Notes under the pieces: generated by a model | Told to the model about the DNA's origin: nothing | The model's database searches: none | Seen by the model: only the letters and a program-made list of their open reading frames with translations | Translations under genes and position numbers: made by a program | In this document: one piece after another, positions 10,801-21,724 of the stretch | Numbering within the stretch: the first letter of the stretch is position 1 | Layout: every line of letters begins with the position of its first letter | Assembly (NCBI RefSeq): GCF_003473485.1 | Contig: NC_053042.1 | Span: 34,252,762-34,316,761, forward strand | Source: Medicago truncatula | Taxonomy: Eukaryota; Streptophyta; Magnoliopsida; Fabales; Fabaceae | Direction: 5' to 3' | DNA length: 64,000 nucleotides

Positions 10801-11917
10801 GCATAAGAAGAAAGCTGATGGTTCTTTTGAGAGGTACAAGGCTCGGTTAGTCGGAAATGGTTCCAATCAGCAGACTGGTATCGATTGTGGTGAAACTTTC
10901 AGTCCAGTAGTTAAACCTGCAACTATAAGGACGGTTCTAAGTATTGCTCTTTCAACATCATGGTGTTTGCATCAATTAGACGTTAAAAATGCATTCCTAC
11001 ATGGGAACCTTAATGAAACTGTGTACATGTACCAGCCTCCCGGTTTTCGTGATCCTCAACACCCTGATTATGTGTGTTTGCTGAAGAAGTCTCTCTATGG
11101 TCTCAAACAGGCGCCTCGTGCTTGGTACCAACGCTTCACTGACTTTGTTGCTACTTTGGGTTTCTCTCATAGTGTATGTGATCACTCCTTATTCATCTAC
11201 CACCGTGGCGATGACACTGCCTATATTCTTCTTTATGTGGATGATATCATTCTCACCGCATCATCCGACACTCTTCGCCAGTCTATCATGTCTAAACTGA
11301 ATTTCGAATTTGCTATGAAAGATTTGGGTCCTCTCAGTTACTTCCTCGGTATCTCAGTTACAAGACACTCAGGTGGTATGTTTCTTTCTCAATATAAATA
11401 TGCCGAAGAAATCATTGAGAGAGCTGCCATGTCATCATGCAAACCAGTTTCTACTCCAGTAGATACAAAAGCGAAACTTAGTGGAACCTCAGGCAACCCA
11501 TATCATGATCCCTCTGAATATAGAAGTCTTGCTGGTGCACTGCAATATCTTACCTTCACACGACCTGACATCTCTTATGCCGTTCAACAGGTATGCCTTT
11601 TTATGCATGATCCAAAAACACAACACATGACTGCTTTGAAGCGAATCATTAGATACATTAAAGGCACAAGCACTCACGGCCTCGATCTCTATCCCTCCAC
11701 AGTTGACAAACTCACCACATATACAGATGCTAACTGGGGAGGATGTCCAGACACCCGCAGGTCCACATCCGGTTATTGTGTTTATCTTGGAGATAATTTA
11801 GTTTCATGGTCTGCTAAACGACAACCAACTCTCTCTCTCGTTTTAGTGCAGAAGCGGAGTATCGTGGTGTTGCTAATGTTGTTTCAGAATCTTGTTGGCT
11901 TCGAAATCTTCTATTAG
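7829..11917 (+). pseudogene. Copia gag-pol polyprotein, 3' frameshift
   Basis: The frame runs from the ATG at 7829 for about 1,360 codons. In order it shows a gag capsid region of the UBN2 type, a Gly/Arg-rich linker in place of a clear CCHC knuckle, and a protease DTGA motif (near 9006). The integrase has an HHCC finger (about 9395-9505) followed by a DDE core (HSDIW, CDNGKE). The reverse transcriptase has YVDD (about 11239-11250), and the RNase H start (DANWGG) lies near 11728. A one-step frame change around 11840 diverts the C-terminus, and the rest of RNase H continues in another frame to 12204. The break probably inactivates this copy unless it is supplied in trans. Confidence 0.9.
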
Positions 11918-12204
11918 AACTTCAATGTCCTGTCACGAAAGCCACTCTGGTATATTGTGATAATGTTAGTGCTGTCTATTTATCAGGTAATCCCATCCAA
12001 CACCAACACACAAAACACATTGAGATGGATATTCATTTTGTGCGAGAAAAGGTTGCTCGCGGTCAAGTTCACGTAATGCATGTTCCGTCACGCTACCAGA
12101 TAGCTGACATTTTTACTAAGGGTCTTCCGCTGCAGCTGTTTGATGACTTCCGAGATAGTCTCAACATTCGTCAACCTCCAGTTTCGACTACGGGGGTGTA
12201 TTAG
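11846..12204 (+). pseudogene. Copia RNase H C-terminal part, shifted frame
   Basis: Downstream of the frame break the RNase H region continues in a different frame, with the conserved EAEYRG-type start, a YCDN motif and the TKHIEMDIHF block typical of copia RNase H ends. The stop lies at 12202-12204, inside the start of the 3' LTR. Confidence 0.85.
12187..12198 (+). other. Polypurine-type tract before the 3' LTR
   Basis: The sequence ACTACGGGGGTG, with a run of five Gs, directly precedes the 3' LTR at the place of the plus-strand primer. Confidence 0.7.
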
Positions 12205-12330
12205 AATATGAAATATTCTTAGTCAACTTTTGTATTGAATAGACCTTAATTTTGTAGAATCAATCGTATTTAACACTTCTGTATATATACATATTTCATA
12301 TATGAAAGAGGCAAGACAATTATTCTATTA
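12199..12330 (+). repeat. 3' LTR of the copia element
   Basis: 132 bp, 129 of 132 identical to the 5' LTR, followed by the right target duplication CCAAC (12331-12335). Confidence 0.95.
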
Positions 12331-13030
12331 CCAACACATTCCCATTGACCCAACAGAACAACAAGCACTCCACACTGTTCTCAAATAATCCATCAACCCA
12401 GACTACCCATGGCCCACCTGGTGTAGTTTGCGACTACTTCTTCTTTAATTTTCACGATTGTATACTAAGATCCCACGTTATTGAACTCAACTTCGGCAAC
12501 TACGTTTCCGATGATGGCTAACCTCAACCCAATACTCTTAACCCCTTTCAACTACCTCCGCAAACTCACATTCCACAAATGCTTCAACAACACACAGCAA
12601 CACCTCATTTCTCTTCCTTTGTCTCTCCATCAACTCGACAACCCTTCTGTTGTTTCACCTCTCCAGCCTTTTCTCCATAATCTCAACTCTCTCAAGAGAC
12701 TGGTCTTGGTCGGAAATGGGTTTCACGGTGAACTACCACCAAATATTGGTGATTTTAAAAACTTAGAAGAGCTTACTCTTGCTAGAAACAATCTCTCCGG
12801 CAAGATTCCAGTGAGTTTGGGAGCGCTGAAGAAGCTGAAGGTTCTTGATCTGAGTCAAAACAAATTCAAAGGGTGTATCCCCAAACAGCTTGGGCTTTTG
12901 AAGTTTGCTAATTAATGAGATCAATTTGGAGAACAACAATTTGAGTGGTATAATCACTTTCTCAGCCAGAGTTGGACAGAAGTTGAAGTTGGCAGGAAAT
13001 ATATATAGGGCTCCGTTTGGGGAAAGATGA
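12331..13030 (+). pseudogene. LRR receptor-like pseudogene, 3' part
   Basis: This continues the gene opened at 7528. The cap motif IDPTEQQALHTVL resumes after the element, then TAA at 12386 breaks the frame, with further frame changes before 12481. From 12481 the frame reads five or so LRR stretches (LVLVGNGFHGELP, LTLARNNLSGKIP, LDLSQNKFKG) close to the minus-strand gene. Compared with that paralogue, about 122 residues are missing between the GCIPK and GLLKFAN motifs. A 4-bp TAAT duplication then gives a stop near 12913. Sequence homologous to the family's C-terminal region (INLENNNLSG, KLKLAGN) follows in another frame. The gene is dead from several lesions. Confidence 0.85.
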
Positions 13031-13620
13031 TCATTAACAAGTACTTTTGGCTCAAAGGCTTTTACTATTAAAGTCTCGTTTGTTTGAATGCCCTAAAGTC
13101 ACTTGTTGTGACACTTCCTCAAATTGCAGAAATGTGATTTTAGAGGTTTAATCAGTTTTTGTTTGTTTTTCTTTATATTGTAAGCCTTGGGCCAATTAAG
13201 AAGTTAATGAAAAAGTACTTTTTCTTCTACTCAGAATCTGAATATGTTACTATTTTCGTTGGTCAATGATTTTATTTCATGCTGAATTAATTTACCTATT
13301 GTTGCAGTGTTATTTTCTAGTACTATATTCATCATAATATAATAATTTTTGTGAAGTTCAATTCATGGTCAAATTAAAGTCAACTCTGAAAATTGTATCA
13401 ATGTGATTGGGATGAATATTTTGTTAAATTTGTTTTGCTTTGCATTGCAATCCATAACATTACTAATACTACTAATTTTGTTTTTGGAAATTGGAATTAC
13501 CACTTTGTTTGGTTGGAAAATGATAGAGGGAGAAAAGAAAGAGGAAGAAATGATTGTATAATAAAGACAGAAAAAGAGTAGAGAGTGAGGGGATATTGTT
13601 TTGGTTGTTTGATATTATAA
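13031..13620. other. 3' flank of the LRR pseudogene
   Basis: Shares long near-identical stretches with 1320-1900 and shorter ones with 5517-5940 and 17167-17540. It forms the downstream part of the LRR duplication unit. No coding sequence is seen. Confidence 0.65.
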
Positions 13621-15189
13621 AGAGAAACTTGAGTAGATAGTGAGAGGAAAAAAATGTGTGTAATATTAATATGTGTAGAAATAAAATATTATGTGTGTGA
13701 ATATCATCTAAAAAATAAGTGTGAATAAAAAAATTGAAAGCCAAATGGAATTAAATTAATCAAACTATACGGCACAAGGTAAAAATATGCCTTCATACAA
13801 ACAAATCATAATAATAGAAAAGATGAGTTTTGATTTGAGTTATTCCTTCAAACTAAAATTATCTAGTGATGGTTAACCAACCACAATCAATATTTCTATG
13901 ATTGACCCTCTCATCATCGTTGAGTCATAAAACATGAAAAATTAAATAAATAAAAGTAGTACCGCGCATCTCCATAAGTTTAAGCTAGATTTCCAAAGCA
14001 ATAGTATAGTCATGAAGCAAACGTTGCTATTGCTATAATTTTGTCATTCAATACATTCTTACAATGATATTTGGGTTTCGTAATAATTCAACGTTTTTTT
14101 CAATACTTCACTCCCTTCATATATTAACAAACAGTATCAACTAAGAATTTGTCTTCCTTTTAACTTGGATTTAAGATAATCAAAGCTAACATAAAGTTAA
14201 AAAGTAATAAATAGTATACATGTCTACAGAGCAAAGTTACGTTTAGATTATGAGAATTTCATACTAACAGTTCTAAAAAGAACAATATTCAAAGGAAACA
14301 TTTGCATGAAATATTTAATCCATGCATATGAACTTATCGGTTAGTCATTCTCTGTTTCTATTATAACCAATAGTTTGTATAGACATCATGATAAGGATCA
14401 AACCATTCCAAATCAAATGAAGAATTTTCAACCTTTACCAACCTTATTATAAAAGCTCCAAATCAGATTTCATCTTGTCGTGTTATATCCATATTTTAGC
14501 TTTGACAATCGTGAATATCAATAATAGCAACAATAATTCTTGTTGCTCTATACGAGGAAGTACACCTTATATTTATACAAAATCGCAAAATGAAGAGAAG
14601 ATAAACAATTGTCGAAGATGTTTCATCTAAGACAACCTGTGAACGATGACGTGACAATTTGCAATGCGTATCCACATTGGCTTAACGGTTTTGACGGTGG
14701 AAATTTATTTGGTTGATCAAAGATGACTTAAAGGAACCAATTTTGCTTATAGCATTTCATTAATCATAATATTAAAGGAATCAAATTGTAACGTTAATAA
14801 CTTATGAGACTAAAGTGTAAGTAACAAATAACTTAAGGACCACATCATTAATTAAGCCTATTTTATTTTACTAAAATCGGAGGGAGTATTTTTTAATCTT
14901 GTAAAAAAATTATTTGCTCTTTCATTTAATTTTTTTAATAAGAGTGAAATGTTAAAAATGTATGTAAATTATCACAAAAAAAATATGTATCTAAATCATT
15001 TTAGAACTGATTTACTTTAACGGTGTAATTTTCTTTCACATATACATTCAATCAAATCAAGCAATATAGATTTTTGTGGAAATATTTTAAGAACTGACTT
15101 ATAAAAAATTACCTTGTGAGGACATAAAAGTTATTCTCATTCAGAAAAGATCAACGAAATAGTCTTCATGAACTTATATTAGTTGGTAA
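13621..15189. other. Spacer and upstream block of the third LRR unit
   Basis: No gene recognised. Positions 14520-15130 match 2140-2480 and 2857-2890 of the first unit. The point near 15105 is the empty site for the Mutator MITE at 2483. A lone GGAGGGAGTATTT motif at 14879 resembles a MITE end without a partner. Confidence 0.5.
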
Positions 15190-15561
15190 GAGCATCCACA
15201 ATGGAGACCCTCAACTTTGAGGTCTTAAACAGGTTTCACATTGACACATCATTTTTTTTTTTTTTTAACAACAGTATCTAATAGGTATTCAACCACTTCA
15301 ATGAAAACCCTCTAATAAAAGGTCTAAATGGGTCTAATCAATAACTATTTATTTAAGACACTATTATAGGGTCCCACCAAAAACTCCAATGACAACTCAA
15401 ATAATGATTATTTTATTTAAAAGTGGTGTGGGATCCACTTAAAAATGGGGGTATTAAGTAAGACTCTAGTCTTAGGAGACCCCCAAAAAAATTTCCCACA
15501 TTGGCAGTATCTATTAGGTACCGGGTCTTAAATGGTAAAGACCATATCAATGTGGATGGTC
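15190..15561. mobile_element. Tourist/Harbinger-type MITE, 372 bp
   Basis: The inverted ends are GAGCATCCACAATGGAGAC at the left and the complement CAATGTGGATGGTC at the right. Both sides are flanked by TAA (15187-15189 and 15562-15564), the 3-bp target duplication of PIF/Harbinger MITEs. It is non-coding and absent from the matching place in the first LRR unit (near 2900). Confidence 0.75.
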
Positions 15562-16514
15562 TAATAGATACTCCCTTGGTCCCATAATGTAGACACTCAT
15601 TGCTTTTTTCACATTTCTTAAGAAAAGTTGTCGGTGTAATTAATGTGTCTATTTTGTGTGTTAATATTACCAAATTGTCCTTTGTTTCTATGCGTATAAA
15701 ATTTGAATTTTCATATTTCAAGATAAGTTAGTAGTATTAATTAGGGATATGTTTAGAAAAAAAAATAATAAATGCATGATGGTGACCGAAGTTTTAACCG
15801 CAGACATAATATTTATTCACCTTAACAAGTTTTAAGTGAATTTATAGCTAATAAACTGTCTCATATTAAATTAGTAAACACTTAAAAAATTTAAATTACA
15901 GTAAATTTATTTTTTCTTGCTTTTATTATTTTGATTATTTTTTTCTTCTTATAAACACACATAAGCATTTGTTTGATTTGCTGTTGAAGTTATGTATAAT
16001 TGTGTCATAAAATGTGGGAAAGGACATGTGGATGGAGAGCTGGCAAATTCTGTTAATAGTACTGCGTGATTCGAGGACGCAAGGCGTGGTAGGAAACAGA
16101 TTTTCCCAATGGCAACCTCAACCAATTTGTGTGTGAGTGAGTGATAACAAGACTCCAATTCTTATCCATCTTCATTTGTTGCTAAATAAACCAAATTGTT
16201 ATCCATCTACTGTGTACTTAATTTGAATTAAACCATTATTACATTAACATTCTCCTGGCTTAATGTAAATAAAATGCATGCAGCCACATAGTGGAATAAA
16301 ATACATTATATTGTTTGTGGTTTTGTTCTTTCTCCATGCACCTCCACCTGTCCTCCCTTCAATATCCGTATTTTTTAGAATCTTATACTCCTCTATGCTC
16401 CCTCAATCATTTTTACCATTATATCCATCAATTTCCACATCTCCCTTTTCATACTACCAAAATCTTGAGACAAATTAAGGTCAAATTAGTAATTTAACCT
16501 ATTAGCGCCAGTAG
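15562..16514. other. Promoter-distal block of the third LRR unit
   Basis: Positions 15961-16170 match 3119-3261 plus 4409-4450 and give the uninterrupted version of the site where the hAT element sits in the first unit. Positions 16350-16514 match 4775-4870. No separate gene is seen. Confidence 0.6.
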
Positions 16515-16522
16515 TATATAAC
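16515..16522 (+). promoter_or_regulatory. TATA box of the short LRR gene at 16588
   Basis: TATATAAC stands about 73 bp before the ATG. It is identical to the element before 7528, and the following leader (CCACATTCCATTCATCTTTT) is also shared. Confidence 0.6.
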
Positions 16523-16587
16523 AATACAATCACCCACATTCCATTCATCTTTTCCATTTCCCAAAATCCAAAACACTCACTGAATCA

Positions 16588-17166
16588 ATGGGTTCAACAA
16601 CACAAGCACTGATAATACTTGCTTTCTCATACATTTGCTTATCATCCATCTTTCTCTGGAATTACAAACCACCCATACACCCAACTGAACAAAAAGCACT
16701 CTACAATGTTCTCAACTCCATCAACCCAGATTTCCCATGGACAACTCGCTTCTCCGGCGACCTCTGTCGCTTACCCCCACCCGGCGTTGTTTGCCGTTAC
16801 TCCTACTTTCATCTTCTTAAGTATCGCAAACTAAGATCACACGTTGTTGAGATGAACTTCGGCAACTATGATTCCGATGAAAAACAAAATCCCACCCTAC
16901 CTTGCTCCCATAATGCTACCTTTAACTCAACTCTTTTCACCCCTTTCAACTACCTTGGAAAACTCATCTTCCGTGAATGCTTCAACAACCGTGAAAATCC
17001 TATCATTATCTCTCTTTCCACTTTCCCTACAACTCTCCAACAACTCGTTTTCATAGATAACCTTTCTCCCATTCAGGGGTCGTTCTCATTTGCCGAGTTT
17101 GGAATGATTAATAAACTTCAAATTGTCAGGACACATAAATCTCTGGTTGGGAAAGAAAAAGAATGA
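16588..17166 (+). CDS. Short LRR-cap protein, second copy
   Basis: Single exon of 192 aa, closely similar to the protein at 4950-5516 along its full length. It opens with the same MGSTTQALI, a hydrophobic segment at residues 8-25 and the cap motif HPTEQKALYNVLNSINPDF at about 31-49. Cys residues fall in GDLC and GVVCRY. The frame stays similar to the full-length minus-strand paralogue until DNLSPI, then skips all LRRs and ends in a different tail (FAEFGMINKLQIV). The frame survives in both short copies despite nucleotide differences, which hints at selection but does not prove it. The alternative is two recent pseudogenes descended from one truncated ancestor. Confidence 0.6.
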   Translation: MGSTTQALIILAFSYICLSSIFLWNYKPPIHPTEQKALYNVLNSINPDFPWTTRFSGDLCRLPPPGVVCRYSYFHLLKYRKLRSHVVEMNFGNYDSDEKQNPTLPCSHNATFNSTLFTPFNYLGKLIFRECFNNRENPIIISLSTFPTTLQQLVFIDNLSPIQGSFSFAEFGMINKLQIVRTHKSLVGKEKE

Positions 17167-18639
17167 TAGTTTCTGATATAAGCAAGCACTTTTGGCTCAA
17201 AGGCTTTTTTCTTTTATAATGTCTTGTTTGTTTGAATTCCCTAAAGTCACTTGTTTGTTGTAACACCTGAAATTCCAGATATGTACTGTAATTTCAGTGA
17301 TTTAATTACTAGTTTCCTTTATGTTGTAAGCCTTGAGCCAATTAAGAAGTTAATGAAAAATTTGAATTGTTTTATTATTCTGTTGCACTTTTATTTGTAT
17401 ATAGTAGTATATGTATTATGTCATTTTTGCAAACTTGAATTCATGGTCAAACTAAAGTCAACTTTGAAAATTGTATGGATGGAATTGGGATGAGATGCGT
17501 ATGTTAGCTTTCCTTTGCAATGCATAACAATACTAATAGTACTAATTTGGGAAATATGGCTAAGCTTGCTACAGTATAACATATGCTGTTCATTTAGTCT
17601 TGCTAGTATATATAGTAGCACACAAGATTGAATAAGGTTTTTTCTTTTCCTTTTTTGTGCCACCAAAACAAATAATCCAATTTCTCAAATGAATTAATTG
17701 ACGTGGAAGCATCACCACCTTTTATATGCGAGTTTACATCTAACACACCAGATAACTTGCATAGCAAGAAAGCCGCTGAACAAATCAGTTACAAACTAAA
17801 CTAAATTCTATAACTAACTTGAACTACATTTAAATAACCTTTCTTAATTCAAAAAATCCAAAGTTAATGAACTAATTCCATCCACAAATGAACCAATTTC
17901 ATGTTCTCATATGAAAATTTTATGTCTATCACTTTCAAAATCAAATAATTAGTTTCACATCGGAAAAATATTAAGTACATAAATATATTCATTGATATAA
18001 TGAAACAAAAGTTGTATATAATTAGTCAGATCAAATATCTACATCGAAATCATAGCAAACAAAACATAATTCTAACTATATAGAGAGAATTAGTTATACA
18101 TAATAACCTTCCAGTACATAACAAGAATAGATGAGAAGATGATTGATGTTGATTTCTTCAAACTTGGCTTTGTTCATTTGATCCGTTAGAAAATGAAATC
18201 TAGTTTTTATGTGCTTTCTTTTTTCATGACAAATGAGATTCTTTGAAGGTTTATGGCAAATTTGTTGTCAGTCTCTGAAGGTTTTTATGTGTTTTTATGT
18301 GTTTTTTTTTTTAATAGGAAATTGATGTATTTTTCTTATTTAGTTAACTAAATAGATCAAACGTATATTCTTGAAGCATCTTTTTTTAATTGACGTGTTT
18401 TATGATTGAATGAGTCACTGGTGGGTTGATCATTCTCCAGCCACACCATGCCTAGAGTATATCGTTTATTTATATCTTGTAGATTTCATTCATTATTAAA
18501 TTTGCATAGGATATAATTCAACCTTACAAACTTTACACTCCCTCACATCTATGATTAGACATATGAAGTGTGATTCAAGAAGTTCAAAGAATAATCAATA
18601 AGTGGTAAATATATTTAAAGCTCTGATAACATATTAAAA
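17167..18639. other. 3' flank of the LRR gene, then AT-rich spacer
   Basis: Positions 17167-17540 are the shared 3' flank of the LRR unit. From about 17570 to 18639 I see no gene, only AT-rich sequence with small poly-T runs. Confidence 0.5.
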
Positions 18640-18730
18640 TTTAGGTTGAGTCTAACTCAATCCTACAGAATCAATTTGTAAGATGAGAATCATATTTATT
18701 TATAAACTTATGTTGAGGTCATATATCATT
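18640..18730 (-). repeat. Degenerate LTR fragment
   Basis: The stretch TTGAGTCTAACTCAATCCTA followed by a TTTATTTATAAACTTATG run resembles, in reverse, the LTR-like sequence at 49377-49480 (TTTATAAGTAGGGGCAATCC ... TGTTAGGCCCAA). It is an old fragment, and its boundaries are not definable. Confidence 0.4.
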
Positions 18731-18900
18731 CAATGTAGCGAGAAAAAAAAACTTCATACCGATAGTGTCACTTGTAACGTGTCATGAAATATAATATAGT
18801 ATGAAACAATTTTTAATTTATTTTCTATATGGAAGGATGAGCAAATATTAATTCTCAAGACAAAGTTATATATACATATATACGACAGTACAGAAGTGTC

Positions 18901-19140
18901 CTAATTACATTTTGGAGTCCAACTCAAACAAATATCACACCATGATAATCAATCATAGGAATCCAATTGATACCATGTAAGAGTCCCCACGCCGGCTCGC
19001 CTTCAGCTGGAGACATAACAACATCGAAAAAAGTTGTCATCACCATAACAAAGTTACCATCTGCATCTCTAAGACATGCTCCCAATATCACTTTTTGCTC
19101 CGTTCCAAAGATCTCCGCATCAACATTTATCCCAACATGC
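18901..19140 (-). pseudogene. RNase H-like fragment of a non-LTR retroelement
   Basis: The minus strand reads NVDAEIFGTEQKVILGACLR, then DADGNFVMVMTTFFDVVMS and AEGEPAWGLLHGINWI. These are the first strands of the plant reverse-transcriptase-associated RNase H domain (first catalytic Asp in NVDA, catalytic Glu in AEGE). Near 18925 a frameshift leads into FELDSKM in another frame, the expected next strand, after which the homology ends. No reverse transcriptase or zinc finger is nearby. It is an isolated dead fragment, either from a LINE or from one of the many RNase H-like plant genes. Confidence 0.6.
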
Positions 19141-20461
19141 AATACTATCATGACAACAAATGAAAATATGCTAGTTATATTCATTCGAGTGGTGATACAT
19201 GTACACCCATAGGTGGCATACACACTTAAACCTCTACATAAACATGTGACACGTGTCCTAGACCCCACAAACACTTTGTCTCTCTTCTCTTTCATCCATC
19301 TCTCTCCTCTAGAATATGTGAGGGTGTATGAGTGGTATAAAAATATGAGTGGTCTACCAATCATTTTCCTATTCAATATATGTCTAACACACTACACAAT
19401 TTGAGTGACAATAGAAGGAATAAATAGTCACCAATAATCTCTTCCAATCACCTTCCATTTTCCAATCATCTCAATTTATTAACAAATTCACACATACCCT
19501 ACAAGCACTCTTAATTGGATATAAATCTTTTTTAGTGAACCGCCAAGTTATTTATCATAGGTTAAGAAGTGGTATTTTTAAAATTTTATTCAAATCCCTC
19601 ACATAACGCATGACAAATAATTTCTTCATTCCACTTCCTAGTGTTGACAACTATTCGACCCACCCTCTCCTTAAATCAAACTCGCCTTGCCACTCTCTTT
19701 CCCCTCCCTATATCAAATAAATCCTCCCACCACGCTGATGTCCACCTCCCACATCTCCGAATACAACCATATTCAACCCCATATTTTGCTACCAACACTT
19801 TAAACCACAACCTTTCTTGATCAACATACAACTTCTAACACCACTTCTCTAACTACTCCAAATTAAACTTCTTAATCATCCGAACCCCCAAATCACCATT
19901 CTCTTTGACTTAACAAACCATCCGTGAATCCAATGAATTTTGCGAGCTCCCCCAACACCTATGGACATGATTAAAATGCTTGTAAGATAGGACTAAAAAT
20001 GTGTCTTTATGGGGACAAAAAACGAATGATTTTGTAGAAGGCTAGAAGCGATTATTTTTTGAAAAATATTCGGCTGAAGAGAATGTGTCATAATCTAAGA
20101 TAGAGAAGGCCTTAAAGATAAAAATAAAAATAAAAAAAATACTCACCAAAAGATTTATATTTACCCGTCGCTTAGAATACTAGTTGGATTCAAACTCAAA
20201 ACATCTAAATCTAAAGTTTGTAATTTTATCACTCTACCAAAATATATTGGGAGTTGATGAAAAATATATGTAACCGACTCAAGAACCGACTAATCCTAAG
20301 CGTCCAATCTCACTGTTAATATATTTATTTGGTTATATAATAATAAATTTTTTTTTTTAACAAAAGGACAAAGTTAAAACCTTGAATACTTTTAATAAAA
20401 CAATCATATTTTTTTACATAAAAAAAGTCAATCATATTTGATCTTGTTTTGTTTTAAAAAA
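19141..20461. other. Intergenic, no recognised gene
   Basis: A C-rich stretch at about 19620-19930 (many CCAC/CTCC runs) stands out from the AT-rich surroundings, but its frames are closed and I recognise no protein. The rest is AT-rich sequence. Confidence 0.45.
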
Positions 20462-20534
20462 TGGAGATGCAGGGGATCAAACCCTGTACCTCTCGCATGC
20501 AAAGCGAGCGCTCTACCATTTGAGCTACATCCCC
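20462..20534 (-). tRNA. tRNA-Ala (TGC), variant T loop
   Basis: A 73-nt cloverleaf on the minus strand nearly identical to the one at 299-371. The anticodon stem has a compensated change (CTCGC/GCGAG instead of CCCGC/GCGGG), so pairing is kept. The T loop reads TTTGATC instead of TTCGATA. This replaces the nearly invariant C56 and weakens box B. It may be a functional gene with a damaged promoter or an early pseudogene. Confidence 0.85.
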
Positions 20535-21724
20535 ATGATGCTTAGGTGCAATGTTTAAACATATTGATTTTAAGTCTCTCTTTAAATTTTGTTTATTTGG
20601 TTTTTGATTAAATTTGAACTATTGATTAAATTTGTGTACAAATTTTCGCTTCTCATTCAAGTACTTTTCTCATTAATAAACAAGACACTACAAATTTCCT
20701 AAGTGTTGAGTTTGATTTTTAGAACTTGATAATATACCAATTACAACAAAATGTATTTTGAACTAGTTGACATGACAACATTTTCATGAATGTTAACAAT
20801 ATGTTTAACCTGAGAGTCAATCTATTCTCCAACCTTAAAATTGTGGATAACTGAGAAATCATCCACCCTAACAAAATGTAGCGTAAATAAATATTTTAGC
20901 ATGATGAATATAATAAGGAGAATAATAATACTATTGTACTGCCCCAAGGTTAGCCATCTATCAGAATGCAATATGATTATGAATACAATCCATAAATAAA
21001 AGAAATAGAGGCACAAAACATGGGATATCGAGTACTATAATAAGTAAATTCAGAGTTATTAATGGATTCTACATTCATGTGTGCTGTATTAGCAACCTAT
21101 ACTATTGAACTGTCTCAAGCTTAGCCAGCTATCACAATGCAATCCTGCTACGATTTCGATATTACTCTTGTCAATGTCACTAGTCACTACAACCAATTAT
21201 AAAAAAGAACTTTGCTGCTACATTTTCAGAATTAGTTACTACTACTCCCTCCTTCTCTTTTCCTCACCCTAGTGCCCTACACTATCTCATAATTACCTTT
21301 CAATTTTAAAAACAAATTAGTAATGTTAGGTAAAATTTGCAGAGGAAATCAAATTTAGCATATGATCTCATCCCATCCATACAATTTTTAGACTTGACCT
21401 TACTTTTAGCATAAACTCAAGAAGTTTGCAAAAATAAAATAAAGCATATACTTCTCTATACTAGTATAAAATTAAAGTCAGCTCAGCAAGAAATAAAAGT
21501 GACCAACAAAATAAACATATCTGAGTAAAAAGAAAAAGTAATTAATGAAATTTCGTTTTCAGCATACATACTCTAAATAACATTTCTTCACTACTACACT
21601 ACCATCACTATCATTTCCATTTACATTTGTTGAATTCAAAACCCTTTTCCTAGTAAGAGTAAACAGATAGGAGTATTTCTTTTCTGGTAAAAAAAAGACA
21701 AAACATATCTTCACCCTTCCCAAT
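20535..21724. other. Spacer and 3' flank of the full-length LRR gene
   Basis: Positions 21340-21560, read on the minus strand, resemble the 3' flanks of the plus-strand LRR copies (ACTTTTTCTTTTTACTCAGA, the TTGGTCA stretch). This gene therefore shares the same unit in inverted orientation. No other gene was found. Confidence 0.55.

Larger units (their letters stand above)
7619..12330 (+). mobile_element. Ty1/copia LTR retrotransposon, 4712 bp
   Basis: A near-complete copia element with two 132-bp LTRs differing at 3 positions, a 5-bp target duplication CCAAC (7614-7618 and 12331-12335), an iMet-type primer binding site directly after the 5' LTR and a G-rich tract before the 3' LTR. Coding order is gag, protease, integrase, reverse transcriptase, RNase H, which is the copia order. 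It sits inside an LRR receptor-like gene in the same orientation. The LTR divergence of 2.3% points to a recent insertion, below or near one million years if ordinary plant substitution rates apply (an assumption). Confidence 0.95.

Noticed and set aside
19620-19930. C-rich stretch that looked gene-like
   Set aside because: All frames are interrupted. No splice pattern or motif could be joined into a protein.
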